NCBI GenBank assembly: GCA_040506705.1
Contig: JBEVWG010000002.1
Span: forward strand, 158,540-222,539
Source: Thiodiazotropha sp040506705
GTDB lineage: Bacteria; Pseudomonadota; Gammaproteobacteria; Chromatiales; Chromatiaceae
Length of the DNA stretch: 64,000 bases
Direction: 5' to 3'
The notes under the pieces were generated by a model. It did not search any database and was not told the DNA's origin. It saw only the letters and a program-made list of their open reading frames with translations. Shown piece by piece: positions 33,190 to 42,111 of this stretch (within the stretch, counting starts at the first letter, position 1; each line of letters opens with the position of its first letter). A program made the translations under genes and the position numbers.

Positions 33190-35471
33190 TTGCCCTGCTG
33201 TTGCTGCTAACAGGGCTGGCAGGCACAACTCTGGCTGAGTGGAATGAAGATGACCTGCTGATGCCGGATCAGGCTTTCCAGATATCTGCAGAGAGCCTCA
33301 CGCCGGACTCACTCAGAGTCGAATGGCTTATTGCTGATGACTACTACATGTATCGGGATAAGATCTCTTTTGATACAGAATCCATCGGCATCGAATTGGG
33401 CGAAGCCAGCCTCTCCAAGGCAAAAATCAAACAGGACGAATTCTTTGGGGAAGTGGCGATCTATCGCAATAAAGCCGTTGCTGAGATTCCGATCAAACGC
33501 ATCCAGGGCGCCCCGGAAACCCTGCTTCTGAAAGCCCGCTCTCAGGGCTGCGCCGATCAGGGCATCTGCTTTCCTCCTCATATGCAGGAGGTCCGACTGG
33601 CGCTGCTGCCGATAGCAGAGGATGCTGCCGCTGCCGAGACCAATGACCCACTCGCCTTGCTTGGAGATAGTGACCCTGCTCCCTTGTTCGACAATAGCGA
33701 AGAGGATGAATTGCTCGAACCCGATGAAGCCTACAAACTTACCGCTTCAGTCGAAGATGGCACACATATACGACTCTACTGGTCCATTGCAGACGGTACC
33801 TATCTCTATCAGGATAAGATAAGACTCTCCCTGAAGCAGAATGAGACAGCGCTGCTCGGGCAGATCGATCTACCAGAAGCAGAGATCAAACAAGACTCTA
33901 TCCGACCGGACGGCTCCTTCGGGGATGTCGCGGTCTACCACAACGAAGTTGACTTGACTGTGCCATTGGTGCGAAGCAGCGTCGATGCTGGAGAGATCGT
34001 AGTTGAAGCAAACTATCAGGGATGCGCCGAGATCGGAGTCTGCTACCCACCAATCAGCAAGCAGTTCACACTCAGTCTGCCTGGTATATCAGAGGCCCAG
34101 GCTGAAGCGTCAACCACTGCCCTGAGCAGTAGATCATCCTCAACAACCCAGGCACCAGCCCAATCGGAAACCGATGAGATCACCAATACCCTGAAAGGAA
34201 ACTCCACGCTGGTGATTGTTGGCGTATTTTTCCTGCTTGGACTGGGTTTGGCGTTCACCCCCTGCATCTTTCCAATGATCCCAATCCTATCGGGCATCAT
34301 CGCAGGTCATGGTGATCAGATCACAACTAAAAAGGCATTTACACTGTCACTGGTCTATGTCCTCTCAATGGCAGTGACATATACTTTTGCCGGGGTTCTG
34401 GCCGGACTGTTTGGAGAGAATCTTCAGGCCTATTTTCAGAATCCCTGGATTCTTTCCAGCTTCGCCCTGGTATTTGTACTACTCGCACTCTCGATGTTTG
34501 GATTTTACGATCTGCAACTGCCCAGCAGCCTGCAGAGCAGGCTCACCGAAGTGAGCAATAAACAGCAGGGGGGATCCCTGGTTGGTGTGGCCATTATGGG
34601 TTTCCTGTCCGCCCTGATCGTCGGCCCCTGCGTCGCCCCACCCCTGGCAGGCGCCTTGATCTATATTGGACAGACCGGCGATGCCTTGCTCGGTGGTCTG
34701 GCGCTGTTTGCCCTGAGCATGGGTATGGGCGCACCGGTGATTGCCATCGGCACATCTGCCGGGAAACTCCTACCCAGAGCCGGAGGCTGGATGGATGCAG
34801 TGAAGGCGGTATTCGGCGTTGCCCTGCTGGGCGTTGCCATCGTTATGCTGGAACGCATAATTATTGCAGAAATAGCAATGGTGCTTTGGGGCCTTCTTCT
34901 GATCATCTCCGCGATCTATATGGGCGCCTTGCGTAACCTGGAAATTGAAGCCAGCGGGTGGCAGAAACTCTGGAAAGGCGTGGGCTTCGTGTTTCTCGTC
35001 TACGGTACTTTGATGCTTGTCGGCGCAGCTGCAGGTGGCAAGGATACGGTGCAACCCTTGAGGGGCATTGTGATGGCTGGCGGCTCGGGATCAGCCCATC
35101 AGGAACTGACCTTCAAACGAATCAAGAGTCTCGAAGATCTTCAACGGGAGGTTGATTCTGCTTCTGCAGCAGGCAAACCGGTGATGCTCGATTTCTATGC
35201 GGATTGGTGTGTCTCATGCAAGGAGATGGAAAAATATACATTCAGTGATTCAGATGTGATTAGCGCGCTCTCGAATACAGTTCTACTGCAAGCGGATGTG
35301 ACTGCAAACGACGATACGGACAAAGCTTTGCTGCAAGAACATTTCGGTCTGCCAGGCCCACCGGCAATCATCTTTTACGGGGCGGATGGCCAAGAGCGCA
35401 AAGCCTTCCGTGTCGTGGGTTTCAAGCCAGCGGACGAGTTTGCAGAGCATGTGCGAAGGGCCATTCAATAG
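33168..35471 (+). CDS. dsbD: Thiol:disulfide interchange protein DsbD with duplicated N-terminal domain
   Basis: A 767-residue protein against about 565 in E. coli. After the signal peptide come two tandem nDsbD-like domains (about 30-150 and 180-310). Each has its own Cys pair: QGCADQGICFPP in the first and QGCAEIGVCYPP in the second. The eight-helix transmembrane part follows, with TPCIFPMIP and VGPCVAPPL, and then a thioredoxin domain with DFYADWCVSCKEME. It carries electrons from cytoplasmic thioredoxin to periplasmic proteins, such as those for c-type cytochrome maturation. The duplication is the unusual point. Confidence 0.95.
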   Translation: MHKPNKLIALLLLLTGLAGTTLAEWNEDDLLMPDQAFQISAESLTPDSLRVEWLIADDYYMYRDKISFDTESIGIELGEASLSKAKIKQDEFFGEVAIYRNKAVAEIPIKRIQGAPETLLLKARSQGCADQGICFPPHMQEVRLALLPIAEDAAAAETNDPLALLGDSDPAPLFDNSEEDELLEPDEAYKLTASVEDGTHIRLYWSIADGTYLYQDKIRLSLKQNETALLGQIDLPEAEIKQDSIRPDGSFGDVAVYHNEVDLTVPLVRSSVDAGEIVVEANYQGCAEIGVCYPPISKQFTLSLPGISEAQAEASTTALSSRSSSTTQAPAQSETDEITNTLKGNSTLVIVGVFFLLGLGLAFTPCIFPMIPILSGIIAGHGDQITTKKAFTLSLVYVLSMAVTYTFAGVLAGLFGENLQAYFQNPWILSSFALVFVLLALSMFGFYDLQLPSSLQSRLTEVSNKQQGGSLVGVAIMGFLSALIVGPCVAPPLAGALIYIGQTGDALLGGLALFALSMGMGAPVIAIGTSAGKLLPRAGGWMDAVKAVFGVALLGVAIVMLERIIIAEIAMVLWGLLLIISAIYMGALRNLEIEASGWQKLWKGVGFVFLVYGTLMLVGAAAGGKDTVQPLRGIVMAGGSGSAHQELTFKRIKSLEDLQREVDSASAAGKPVMLDFYADWCVSCKEMEKYTFSDSDVISALSNTVLLQADVTANDDTDKALLQEHFGLPGPPAIIFYGADGQERKAFRVVGFKPADEFAEHVRRAIQ

Positions 35472-35710
35472 CGTAAAAAACCTGCACCTTATTGGTGCGG
35501 GACCTCCCTGAAAAGCCGAAATATCTCATTTATACACTGACAAACTGTAACGATCTTGATAAGTTCTGCATTGAAACTGGACAAAACCGCGCTTATCTTG
35601 CAAAATTAGACGAATCTTATTCAAACACCGCCGAATCACTTCCCATGCACAGAAATTGGGAATAAAAAGAGCGGTTTACTTCGCAACTCATTGTCCGGGA
35701 CAGCAGAATT

Positions 35711-36151
35711 ATGGCGACCATTCTGATACTCAATGGCCCCAATCTGAATCTACTTGGCGTTCGTGAACCCAATCACTACGGTCATGAGTCTTTGAATGAG
35801 ATAAGCCAACACCTGGAGTCCATAGCCAAATCGTTAGGCCATGAGATCGACTTCCGTCAAAGCAATGCTGAGCATGAGTTACTGACCTGGATACATCAGG
35901 CTTACGAGAATGAGGTGGCTTTCATTATCATCAATCCAGCCGCCTTCACCCATACCAGTATTGCCTTACGGGACGCCCTTCTGGGAACAGGCATACCCTA
36001 TATCGAAGTTCATCTCTCAAATGTACACGCCAGAGAGGAGTTCCGCAGACACTCCTATTTTTCTGACAAAGCCGAAGGTGTCATCGTCGGCCTGGGTGCT
36101 CAGGGATATGAACTTGCATTGCAAGCCGCTGCTACGCGGCTCAACAAATAA
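35711..36151 (+). CDS. aroQ: 3-dehydroquinate dehydratase, type II
   Basis: A 146-residue enzyme with LNGPNLNLLGVREPNHYG, FRQSNAEHEL, the FIIINPAAFTHTSIALRDAL catalytic region and IEVHLSNVHAREEFRRHS. It dehydrates 3-dehydroquinate in the shikimate pathway. It is followed 21 bp later by accB, the usual gammaproteobacterial order. Confidence 0.98.
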   Translation: MATILILNGPNLNLLGVREPNHYGHESLNEISQHLESIAKSLGHEIDFRQSNAEHELLTWIHQAYENEVAFIIINPAAFTHTSIALRDALLGTGIPYIEVHLSNVHAREEFRRHSYFSDKAEGVIVGLGAQGYELALQAAATRLNK

Positions 36152-36172
36152 ACAATCTAGAGACAGAACATC

Positions 36173-36634
36173 ATGGATATTCGCAAAGTAAAAAAATTAA
36201 TTGAATTGCTTGAGGAGTCGGATGTTGCGGAGATTGAAATCCACGAGGGTGAGGAGTCGGTCAGAATCAGCCGCAACAACTCCATACCCATGACAATGGC
36301 GGCACCTGCAGTTGCCCCTGTTGCTGCGCCTCAACAAGCTCAATCTCCCTTGCCCGCCACTTCAGCTCCACCAGTAGAAGAGAGTGCTGCAGAGATCCAG
36401 GGACATGCTGTACGCTCGCCAATGGTAGGCACCTTCTACCGCTCACCTTCACCAGGCAGTAAGCCTTTTGTTGAAGAGGGTCAGCAGGTTGCTGTGGGTG
36501 ACACCCTATGCATCATCGAAGCGATGAAGATTCTGAATCAGATTGAATCAGACAAAGCGGGAACAGTAAGGAAAATACTGCTCGATAACGGCCAGCCGGT
36601 GGAATATAACGAACCCCTTTACATCATTGATTGA
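36173..36634 (+). CDS. accB: Biotin carboxyl carrier protein of acetyl-CoA carboxylase
   Basis: A 153-residue BCCP. The N-terminus is MDIRKVKKLIELLEESDVAE, followed by an Ala/Pro/Gln-rich linker (about 40-75) and a biotinyl domain with Lys119 in IIEAMKILNQIE. It carries biotin between AccC and the carboxyltransferase in fatty acid synthesis. The accC start lies at its stop codon. Confidence 0.98.
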   Translation: MDIRKVKKLIELLEESDVAEIEIHEGEESVRISRNNSIPMTMAAPAVAPVAAPQQAQSPLPATSAPPVEESAAEIQGHAVRSPMVGTFYRSPSPGSKPFVEEGQQVAVGDTLCIIEAMKILNQIESDKAGTVRKILLDNGQPVEYNEPLYIID

Positions 36635-36642
36635 GTGAAACC

Positions 36643-37983
36643 ATGATAGACAAGATTGTAATCGCCAATCGTGGTGAAATTGCACTTCGCATTCTACGAG
36701 CCTGTAAAGAGCTGGGTATCAAGACTGTTGCCGTTCATTCCGAAGCTGACAGGGACCTCAAGCACGTACTGCTTGCTGATGAATCAGTCTGCATAGGACC
36801 CGCACCTTCCAGTGAAAGTTACCTCAATGTGCCCGCTATAATCAGCGCCGCCGAAGTAACCGATTCGGTTGCAATCCATCCTGGATATGGCTTCCTCTCC
36901 GAGAATGCAGATTTTGCAGAGCGGGTTGAGAACAGCGGCTTCATCTTCATCGGCCCCAAAGCTGAGACTATTCGTGTCATGGGCGATAAAGTCGCAGCCA
37001 TCGATGCCATGATAGAAGCCAAGGTACCAACAGTACCCGGCTCCAATGGCCCACTGGACAGCAACTCCAAGCGCACCAGAGAACTGGCAAATGAAATAGG
37101 CTACCCGGTCATCATAAAAGCGGCTGGTGGTGGTGGTGGACGCGGCATGCGTGTCGTGCACAGTGAAGCCACCCTGCTGAATGCCGTAGCAATGACCAAG
37201 GCTGAAGCTGATGCTGCATTTGGCAATGCGACAGTCTATATGGAGAAGTTTCTTGAAAATCCACGCCATGTAGAGTTCCAGGTACTATCTGATACCCACG
37301 GAAACGCCATTCATCTGGGTGAGCGTGATTGCTCGATGCAGCGCCGTCACCAAAAGGTGGTCGAGGAGGCACCAGCCCCTGGTATCACCGAACAGCAACG
37401 CAGGGATGTCGGCGAACGCTGTGCAGAGGCGTGCCGCCAGATTGGCTATCGCGGAGCAGGCACTTTCGAATTTCTCTACGAGGATGGCGAATTCTACTTC
37501 ATCGAAATGAATACCCGTGTTCAGGTTGAGCATCCTGTCACTGAGCTGATTACCGGCGTCGATATCGTTAAAGAACAGATACTCATCGCTGCAGGTGAGC
37601 CTTTGCGATTCAAGCAGAGCGACATCAAACTCGAAGGTCATGCTGTTGAGTGTCGTATCAACGCGGAAGATCCTGTTAACTTCATGCCCAGCCCTGGCAC
37701 CATTACCCAACTGCACACACCAGGCGGCCCAGGTATTCGGGTCGATACACATATCTATAACGGATATAAGGTTCCACCCTACTACGATTCGATGATCGGC
37801 AAACTGATTGCCCATGGTGAGGATCGTGCGTCTGCTATTGCACGTATGCGTATTGCACTTCATGAGATGGTGATCAGTGGTATCAAAACCAATATACCCC
37901 TGCACCTCGACATCATGAAAGACAGCGCATTCAATGCTGGTGGTGCCAACATCCACTATTTGGAAAAAAAGCTGGGGTTATAA
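36643..37983 (+). CDS. accC: Biotin carboxylase subunit of acetyl-CoA carboxylase
   Basis: A 446-residue ATP-grasp enzyme starting MIDKIVIANRGEIALRI. It has HPGYGFLSENADFAE, the Gly-rich loop AAGGGGGRGMRVV, EMNTRVQVEHPVTE and a complete C-terminal domain. I use the ATG at 36643; a TTG at 36631 in frame overlaps the accB stop codon. It carboxylates the biotin of AccB. Confidence 0.98.
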   Translation: MIDKIVIANRGEIALRILRACKELGIKTVAVHSEADRDLKHVLLADESVCIGPAPSSESYLNVPAIISAAEVTDSVAIHPGYGFLSENADFAERVENSGFIFIGPKAETIRVMGDKVAAIDAMIEAKVPTVPGSNGPLDSNSKRTRELANEIGYPVIIKAAGGGGGRGMRVVHSEATLLNAVAMTKAEADAAFGNATVYMEKFLENPRHVEFQVLSDTHGNAIHLGERDCSMQRRHQKVVEEAPAPGITEQQRRDVGERCAEACRQIGYRGAGTFEFLYEDGEFYFIEMNTRVQVEHPVTELITGVDIVKEQILIAAGEPLRFKQSDIKLEGHAVECRINAEDPVNFMPSPGTITQLHTPGGPGIRVDTHIYNGYKVPPYYDSMIGKLIAHGEDRASAIARMRIALHEMVISGIKTNIPLHLDIMKDSAFNAGGANIHYLEKKLGL

Positions 37984-38002
37984 TCCTGGTCAGTAAACAA
38001 TC

Positions 38003-38881
38003 ATGTCCTGGCTTCAACTCTCACTTGATACCGATGAGGATCAAGCACCAATCCTTGAATTGGTCTTTGAAAACCTTGGCGCTCTCTCAGTCACCCTGGG
38101 CGATGCAGGAGACCAACCACTTCTGGAGATTCCGCCAGAGACAGAGCAGCTATGGCAGCATACCCGGGTAACAGCGCTTTTCGAGGGTGAACAGGACCAG
38201 CAACAACTGCAACTCGCGCTGACTGAGGCACTCAGTGAACCACTTGTAAGGCGGCTTCACTGGGAACGGATTGAAGACCGTATTTGGGAACGGGTCTGGC
38301 TGGAGCACTTCAAACCCATGTCTTTCGGTCAACGCTTATGGGTCTGTCCAGTAGGGGAGACCATTAAACAACCCGATAGCATAGTCATTCAATTGGATCC
38401 CGGGCTGGCATTTGGCACAGGAACCCATCCCACTACTGCACTCTGTCTTGAATGGCTGGATGGCCAGCCACTTAATGGCAAGAGAGTCATTGATTATGGT
38501 TGTGGATCGGGAATTCTCGCCATCGCCGCACTTAAATTAGGCGCTGCTTCGGTGATAGCCATCGATCACGACCATCAGGCACTTCAGGCCAGTCAGGATA
38601 ATGCAGAGAAAAATGGGGTTGCTGAACGATTGTCCACCTTTCTGCCTGAAGAGGCACCAAAACTAAGTGCCGATTACCTGGTAGCCAATATTCTTGCTGG
38701 TCCCCTGATAGAGCTTGCATCGCATTTGGCTGAATGCATCAATTCAGGTGGAGAGTTTGCCCTTTCGGGAATCCTTGCTGAACAGGCGGATGAAGTAGGC
38801 AATCACTATCAGGCTTTCGCTGAGCTCTCACCTGTCAAACAACGAGAGGAGTGGATCCTGATCAGCGGTACTAAGCACTAA
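38003..38881 (+). CDS. prmA: Ribosomal protein L11 methyltransferase
   Basis: A 292-residue SAM-dependent methyltransferase. It has the N-terminal L11-binding domain, then PGLAFGTGTHPTT, the SAM-binding VIDYGCGSGILAIAALKLGA and the catalytic-site NILAGPLIEL. It trimethylates L11. It lies 19 bp after accC, the usual order. Confidence 0.96.
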   Translation: MSWLQLSLDTDEDQAPILELVFENLGALSVTLGDAGDQPLLEIPPETEQLWQHTRVTALFEGEQDQQQLQLALTEALSEPLVRRLHWERIEDRIWERVWLEHFKPMSFGQRLWVCPVGETIKQPDSIVIQLDPGLAFGTGTHPTTALCLEWLDGQPLNGKRVIDYGCGSGILAIAALKLGAASVIAIDHDHQALQASQDNAEKNGVAERLSTFLPEEAPKLSADYLVANILAGPLIELASHLAECINSGGEFALSGILAEQADEVGNHYQAFAELSPVKQREEWILISGTKH

Positions 38882-38996
38882 AAGGCCCCGCTAATAAATA
38901 ATTCCTAGGGACAAAAGAGGTTAAGACTTGCCTAGGATTTTAGTACAGTCTAACGTAGGCTTAACAGGCCCTAAGTAACTGACCGATATTCAACAC

Positions 38997-40256
38997 ATGT
39001 TTACCCAGTGTCCACACTGCTTAACTCTGTTCCGCATCAACTCGGAGCAACTCAAGGCCGCCGAGGGTCAGGTCAGATGCTGTCAGTGCAACCAGATCTT
39101 CAATGCATTGGAGACCCTTCAAGAAACTCCGAAACCATTCAGCAATCAAGAAGAGATAGTGGATGTCGCGACAGATGAAGAGCGTGTCTCAGATGATCAA
39201 CTCCTCTACTACCCACCCCAACAACATGATCATGACTCAGCACTGATCAATGACAGTGAAGTTGAGAGGTCACTTGATGATCTAGCAGATGACTCATCCC
39301 CTATTCCTCCATTTTCAGAAGACTCATCCCCTGTTCCTCCATTTTCAGATGATTCAAATTTGGAGAGCGACGAACCAGGCTTACTGGAAGAGAGTAGCAA
39401 CCCGTATCTCTATGAAGTGAATGATGGTCTGGAGACAGAGCCTGACTACTTCGCCTCCGGCTCAGAATCCCAAATGTCTGAATTACTGGACAAGGACTCG
39501 GCTTCATTACTCCTCGACAGTGAACACCCGAATTCCAGCCTTGCTGAGATTATCGAGCTGGACATCCCTGAGTCTCATCATAAATATGAAGCGTCATCGG
39601 ATAGCCTGATCAATGATAGCAGTGAACTTGAAGCTGAACGTCAAGGCGATACGGATAGCAGTGAGTTGGCAGAGGAAGAGCCGCCAATTGAATCGGTGGA
39701 AGAGGAGCTCCGAAACATCGAGGATCAAATTGAGAAGGAGTTACCCTTCACTTTTGAAGCTCAGGATGATGAGGAAGCAGATTCAAACGGCGCCTCCATC
39801 TTCTGGACCATCGGATCATTGCTATTGTTGATACCGCTATGCGGGCAGATGGCATGGCAGTATCGGGATAACCTGATACATCATGAAACAGGCAGACAAC
39901 TATTGGATGTTGTTTGCACTGTTGCCGGCTGCACCACACCGCAGCGAAAAGACAGAAGTAAGATACTGGTTACCGAGCGCTCGTTAAGCGCTCACCCTGA
40001 AAAAGAGAATACGCTTTCCATGCGTCTTGAGATAGTCAATACCGCACCGTTTCAACAACCCTTTCCTAAACTTCAACTAAGCCTGTTCAACGATATGGGG
40101 GCACTCATCGCGCGTCGAACTTTTAACACGTCTCAATATCGCCCAGCATATACCGGAACAGATGAGTTGATGCCCAAACTGAAACCGATCCAAATCGATC
40201 TTGAACTGGTGGATCCCGGCAAAGAGGTCACTGGTTTTAAATTTGAGTTTCTTTAA
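38997..40256 (+). CDS. Zinc-ribbon, DUF3426 membrane protein
   Basis: A 419-residue protein. The N-terminal MJ0042-type zinc ribbon has CPHC and CCQC pairs (FTQCPHCLTLFRIN, GQVRCCQCNQIF). A long acidic, Ser-rich linker (about 45-260) follows, with a duplicated decapeptide. One transmembrane helix (IFWTIGSLLLLIPLCGQMAW) leads to a C-terminal DUF3426 domain (SLSAHPEKENTLSMRLEIVN, AYTGTDELMPKLKP). The family commonly sits between prmA and dusB in gammaproteobacteria; its function is not established. Confidence 0.88.
   Translation: MFTQCPHCLTLFRINSEQLKAAEGQVRCCQCNQIFNALETLQETPKPFSNQEEIVDVATDEERVSDDQLLYYPPQQHDHDSALINDSEVERSLDDLADDSSPIPPFSEDSSPVPPFSDDSNLESDEPGLLEESSNPYLYEVNDGLETEPDYFASGSESQMSELLDKDSASLLLDSEHPNSSLAEIIELDIPESHHKYEASSDSLINDSSELEAERQGDTDSSELAEEEPPIESVEEELRNIEDQIEKELPFTFEAQDDEEADSNGASIFWTIGSLLLLIPLCGQMAWQYRDNLIHHETGRQLLDVVCTVAGCTTPQRKDRSKILVTERSLSAHPEKENTLSMRLEIVNTAPFQQPFPKLQLSLFNDMGALIARRTFNTSQYRPAYTGTDELMPKLKPIQIDLELVDPGKEVTGFKFEFL
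39291..39350 (+). repeat. 30-bp in-frame tandem repeat within the DUF3426 gene
   Basis: Two adjacent 30-nt units differ at two positions. They encode DSSPIPPFSE and DSSPVPPFSD in the flexible linker. Confidence 0.85.
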
Positions 40257-40644
40257 ATTCGATTGACTCATAACCTCCATTAGTACTTGACCATTTTATT
40301 AACCCGGCAACTGAATATGTCGTCGGCTTGTAATAAATAAGACAACCCTAAACTTTCACCAACCCTGGTTTGAATTAAAAACGACATCACAATCAGGGAA
40401 TTTACTTCTCAAAAAAGTTTACATTTTAAATGTATATTCATTTTCATCCTCTTCAGCCTATATATCTAAAGGAGATTGAATAGCTTACTCAACACCCTTC
40501 CAGCCGATTCACAAGTTTCATCTCTTTCGAACCCCTGCACTGGATCAATTCAACTCGATTTTGCCTTTGCTTCCACCCCGATTTACGGGTAGTATTCCAA
40601 CCCCTCCTTATCCTGTGAAAAGCCCTCTAAGAGGGGCGATTTAA
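40257..40644. promoter_or_regulatory. Promoter-bearing spacer before dusB-fis, with an AT-rich palindrome
   Basis: A 388-bp gene-free stretch. It contains a perfect 15-nt palindrome, TACATTT-T-AAATGTA (40420-40434), in an A/T-rich context that could be an operator or promoter core. The fis operon is strongly growth-phase regulated in enterobacteria, so dense regulation here is plausible. I see no clear GC-rich discriminator or ribosomal RNA-type promoter. Confidence 0.4.
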
Positions 40645-41631
40645 ATGCGCATTGGGCCCTATAAAATTGCAAATAATCTGTTCTTAGCGCCGATGGCAGG
40701 CGTAACGGACAGGCCGTTCAGACAACTATGCAGAAGTCTGGGCGCAGGTGTTGCCGTGTCAGAGATGATCTCTGCCGATGCGTCCTTATGGGGTACTAAA
40801 AAAAGCGTAAGGAGACTAGACCACGAAGGTGAGGATGCACCAATCAGCGTACAGATTTTAGGCTCTGATCCTGAGATGATGGCTCGGGCCGCCTGCGCCA
40901 ATGTAGAGATGGGCGCCCAGATCATCGACATCAATATGGGTTGTCCAGCAAAAAAAGTATGTAAACGTGCCGCCGGCTCTGCACTGCTTGAGGATGAACC
41001 ACTGGTCGCTGAAATACTAAAAGCGACTGTTGATGCTGTGGATGTCCCGGTCACCCTTAAAATACGTACCGGCAGTGATCCACAAAACAGAAATGGTCTA
41101 CGAATTGCCGAGATAGCCGAAGATGCTGGCATCCAGGCATTGAGCATTCATGGCCGTACTCGAGCCTGCAAATTTTCAGGTCATGCCGAGTATGAGACCA
41201 TTAGACAGATTAAACAGATGATAACCATACCGGTTATTGCAAATGGAGATATTGATTCCCCGCATAAGGCTGCGGAGGTATTTGAAAGAACAGGCGCTGA
41301 CGCCCTAATGATTGGCCGCGCTGCGCAAGGACGCCCCTGGATCTTTAACGAGATCGACAACTATTTAAAAACCGGCAGGCTATTGCCTGAACCGGAACTC
41401 GAATGGGTTGCTGGCATCCTTACCAAACATGTCCAGCAGTTGCATCTATTTTATGGGGAGTACCTTGGCGTTCGCATTGCCCGCAAACATATCGCCTGGT
41501 ACAGCAAAGGGCGCCCTGAAGGCGCCGTTTTCAGGAACAAAATAAACTATTCAGAATCACCTGCAGAGCAAATGCAGGCAATTCAGGAATATTTTGAGTA
41601 CCTGTATAACAAAAGGGATCTGGCAGCATGA
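40645..41631 (+). CDS. dusB: tRNA-dihydrouridine synthase B
   Basis: A 328-residue FMN enzyme with APMAGVTDRPFRQLCR, the catalytic-site NMGCPAKKVCKRAAGSAL, LSIHGRTRACKFSG, IANGDIDSPHKA and MIGRAAQGRPWIF. It reduces uridines in the tRNA D-loop. The stop codon overlaps the fis start (ATGATG), as in E. coli. Confidence 0.98.
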   Translation: MRIGPYKIANNLFLAPMAGVTDRPFRQLCRSLGAGVAVSEMISADASLWGTKKSVRRLDHEGEDAPISVQILGSDPEMMARAACANVEMGAQIIDINMGCPAKKVCKRAAGSALLEDEPLVAEILKATVDAVDVPVTLKIRTGSDPQNRNGLRIAEIAEDAGIQALSIHGRTRACKFSGHAEYETIRQIKQMITIPVIANGDIDSPHKAAEVFERTGADALMIGRAAQGRPWIFNEIDNYLKTGRLLPEPELEWVAGILTKHVQQLHLFYGEYLGVRIARKHIAWYSKGRPEGAVFRNKINYSESPAEQMQAIQEYFEYLYNKRDLAA

Positions 41632-41924
41632 TGATTGAAGCGGCTCTACCTGACCAACAAAGCGAAGAGTATCTGACAGTTACTCACAGCAAAAAATCTG
41701 AACCTTTGCGACAGTGTGTCAGCGACGCCATGCAGCGCTACTTTAGTAATTTAGACGGACATGGTGCCAACAATCTTTATCGGTTGGTAATGAATGAGGT
41801 TGAAGCGCCACTTCTTGAAAGTGTCATGAAGCATACCGGCGGGAATCAGACACAAGCTGCCACCATCCTGGGCATCAGTCGCAGCACCTTGCGCAAGAAA
41901 CTTTCCCAGTACGACCTTGATTGA
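41628..41924 (+). CDS. fis: Nucleoid protein Fis
   Basis: A 98-residue DNA-binding protein, the standard length, with LYRLVMNEVEAPLLESVM and the C-terminal HTH GGNQTQAATILGISRSTLRKKL. It bends DNA and activates stable-RNA promoters. It is translated from within the dusB stop region, so the pair is coupled. Confidence 0.97.
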   Translation: MMIEAALPDQQSEEYLTVTHSKKSEPLRQCVSDAMQRYFSNLDGHGANNLYRLVMNEVEAPLLESVMKHTGGNQTQAATILGISRSTLRKKLSQYDLD

Positions 41925-42111
41925 ACTACAGAATCATCTTATGTGAATTAAGCGGCAATATCTGACTACTTTGCAGATCATGCCAAAACGATCATTTGCG
42001 TCATATCAAATCATTGAAGCATCCGACAGATTTAATTGTAGATTCCCTTCATAGTGATTTTTTTTAACGTGACCAAACAATATTTCTAAATAACAACCAA
42101 CGGTATCACTC

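Noticed and set aside
35477..35502. Minus-strand terminator-like hairpin just past dsbD
   Set aside because: The T-tract is on the minus strand, where there is no gene to terminate. It may limit antisense transcription, but there is no further support.
37285..37956. A 223-codon antisense frame inside accC
   Set aside because: accC is unmistakable on the plus strand, and the antisense product resembles no family.
38905..38942. Repeated CCTAGG motif between prmA and the zinc-ribbon gene
   Set aside because: The pairing is only 7 bp over a long loop, with no T-tract and no known operator resemblance.
41985..42004. Possible PurR-like box before purH (ACGATCATTTGCGT)
   Set aside because: Only the right half matches the consensus, and a PurR regulator of that type is not expected outside enterobacteria and relatives.
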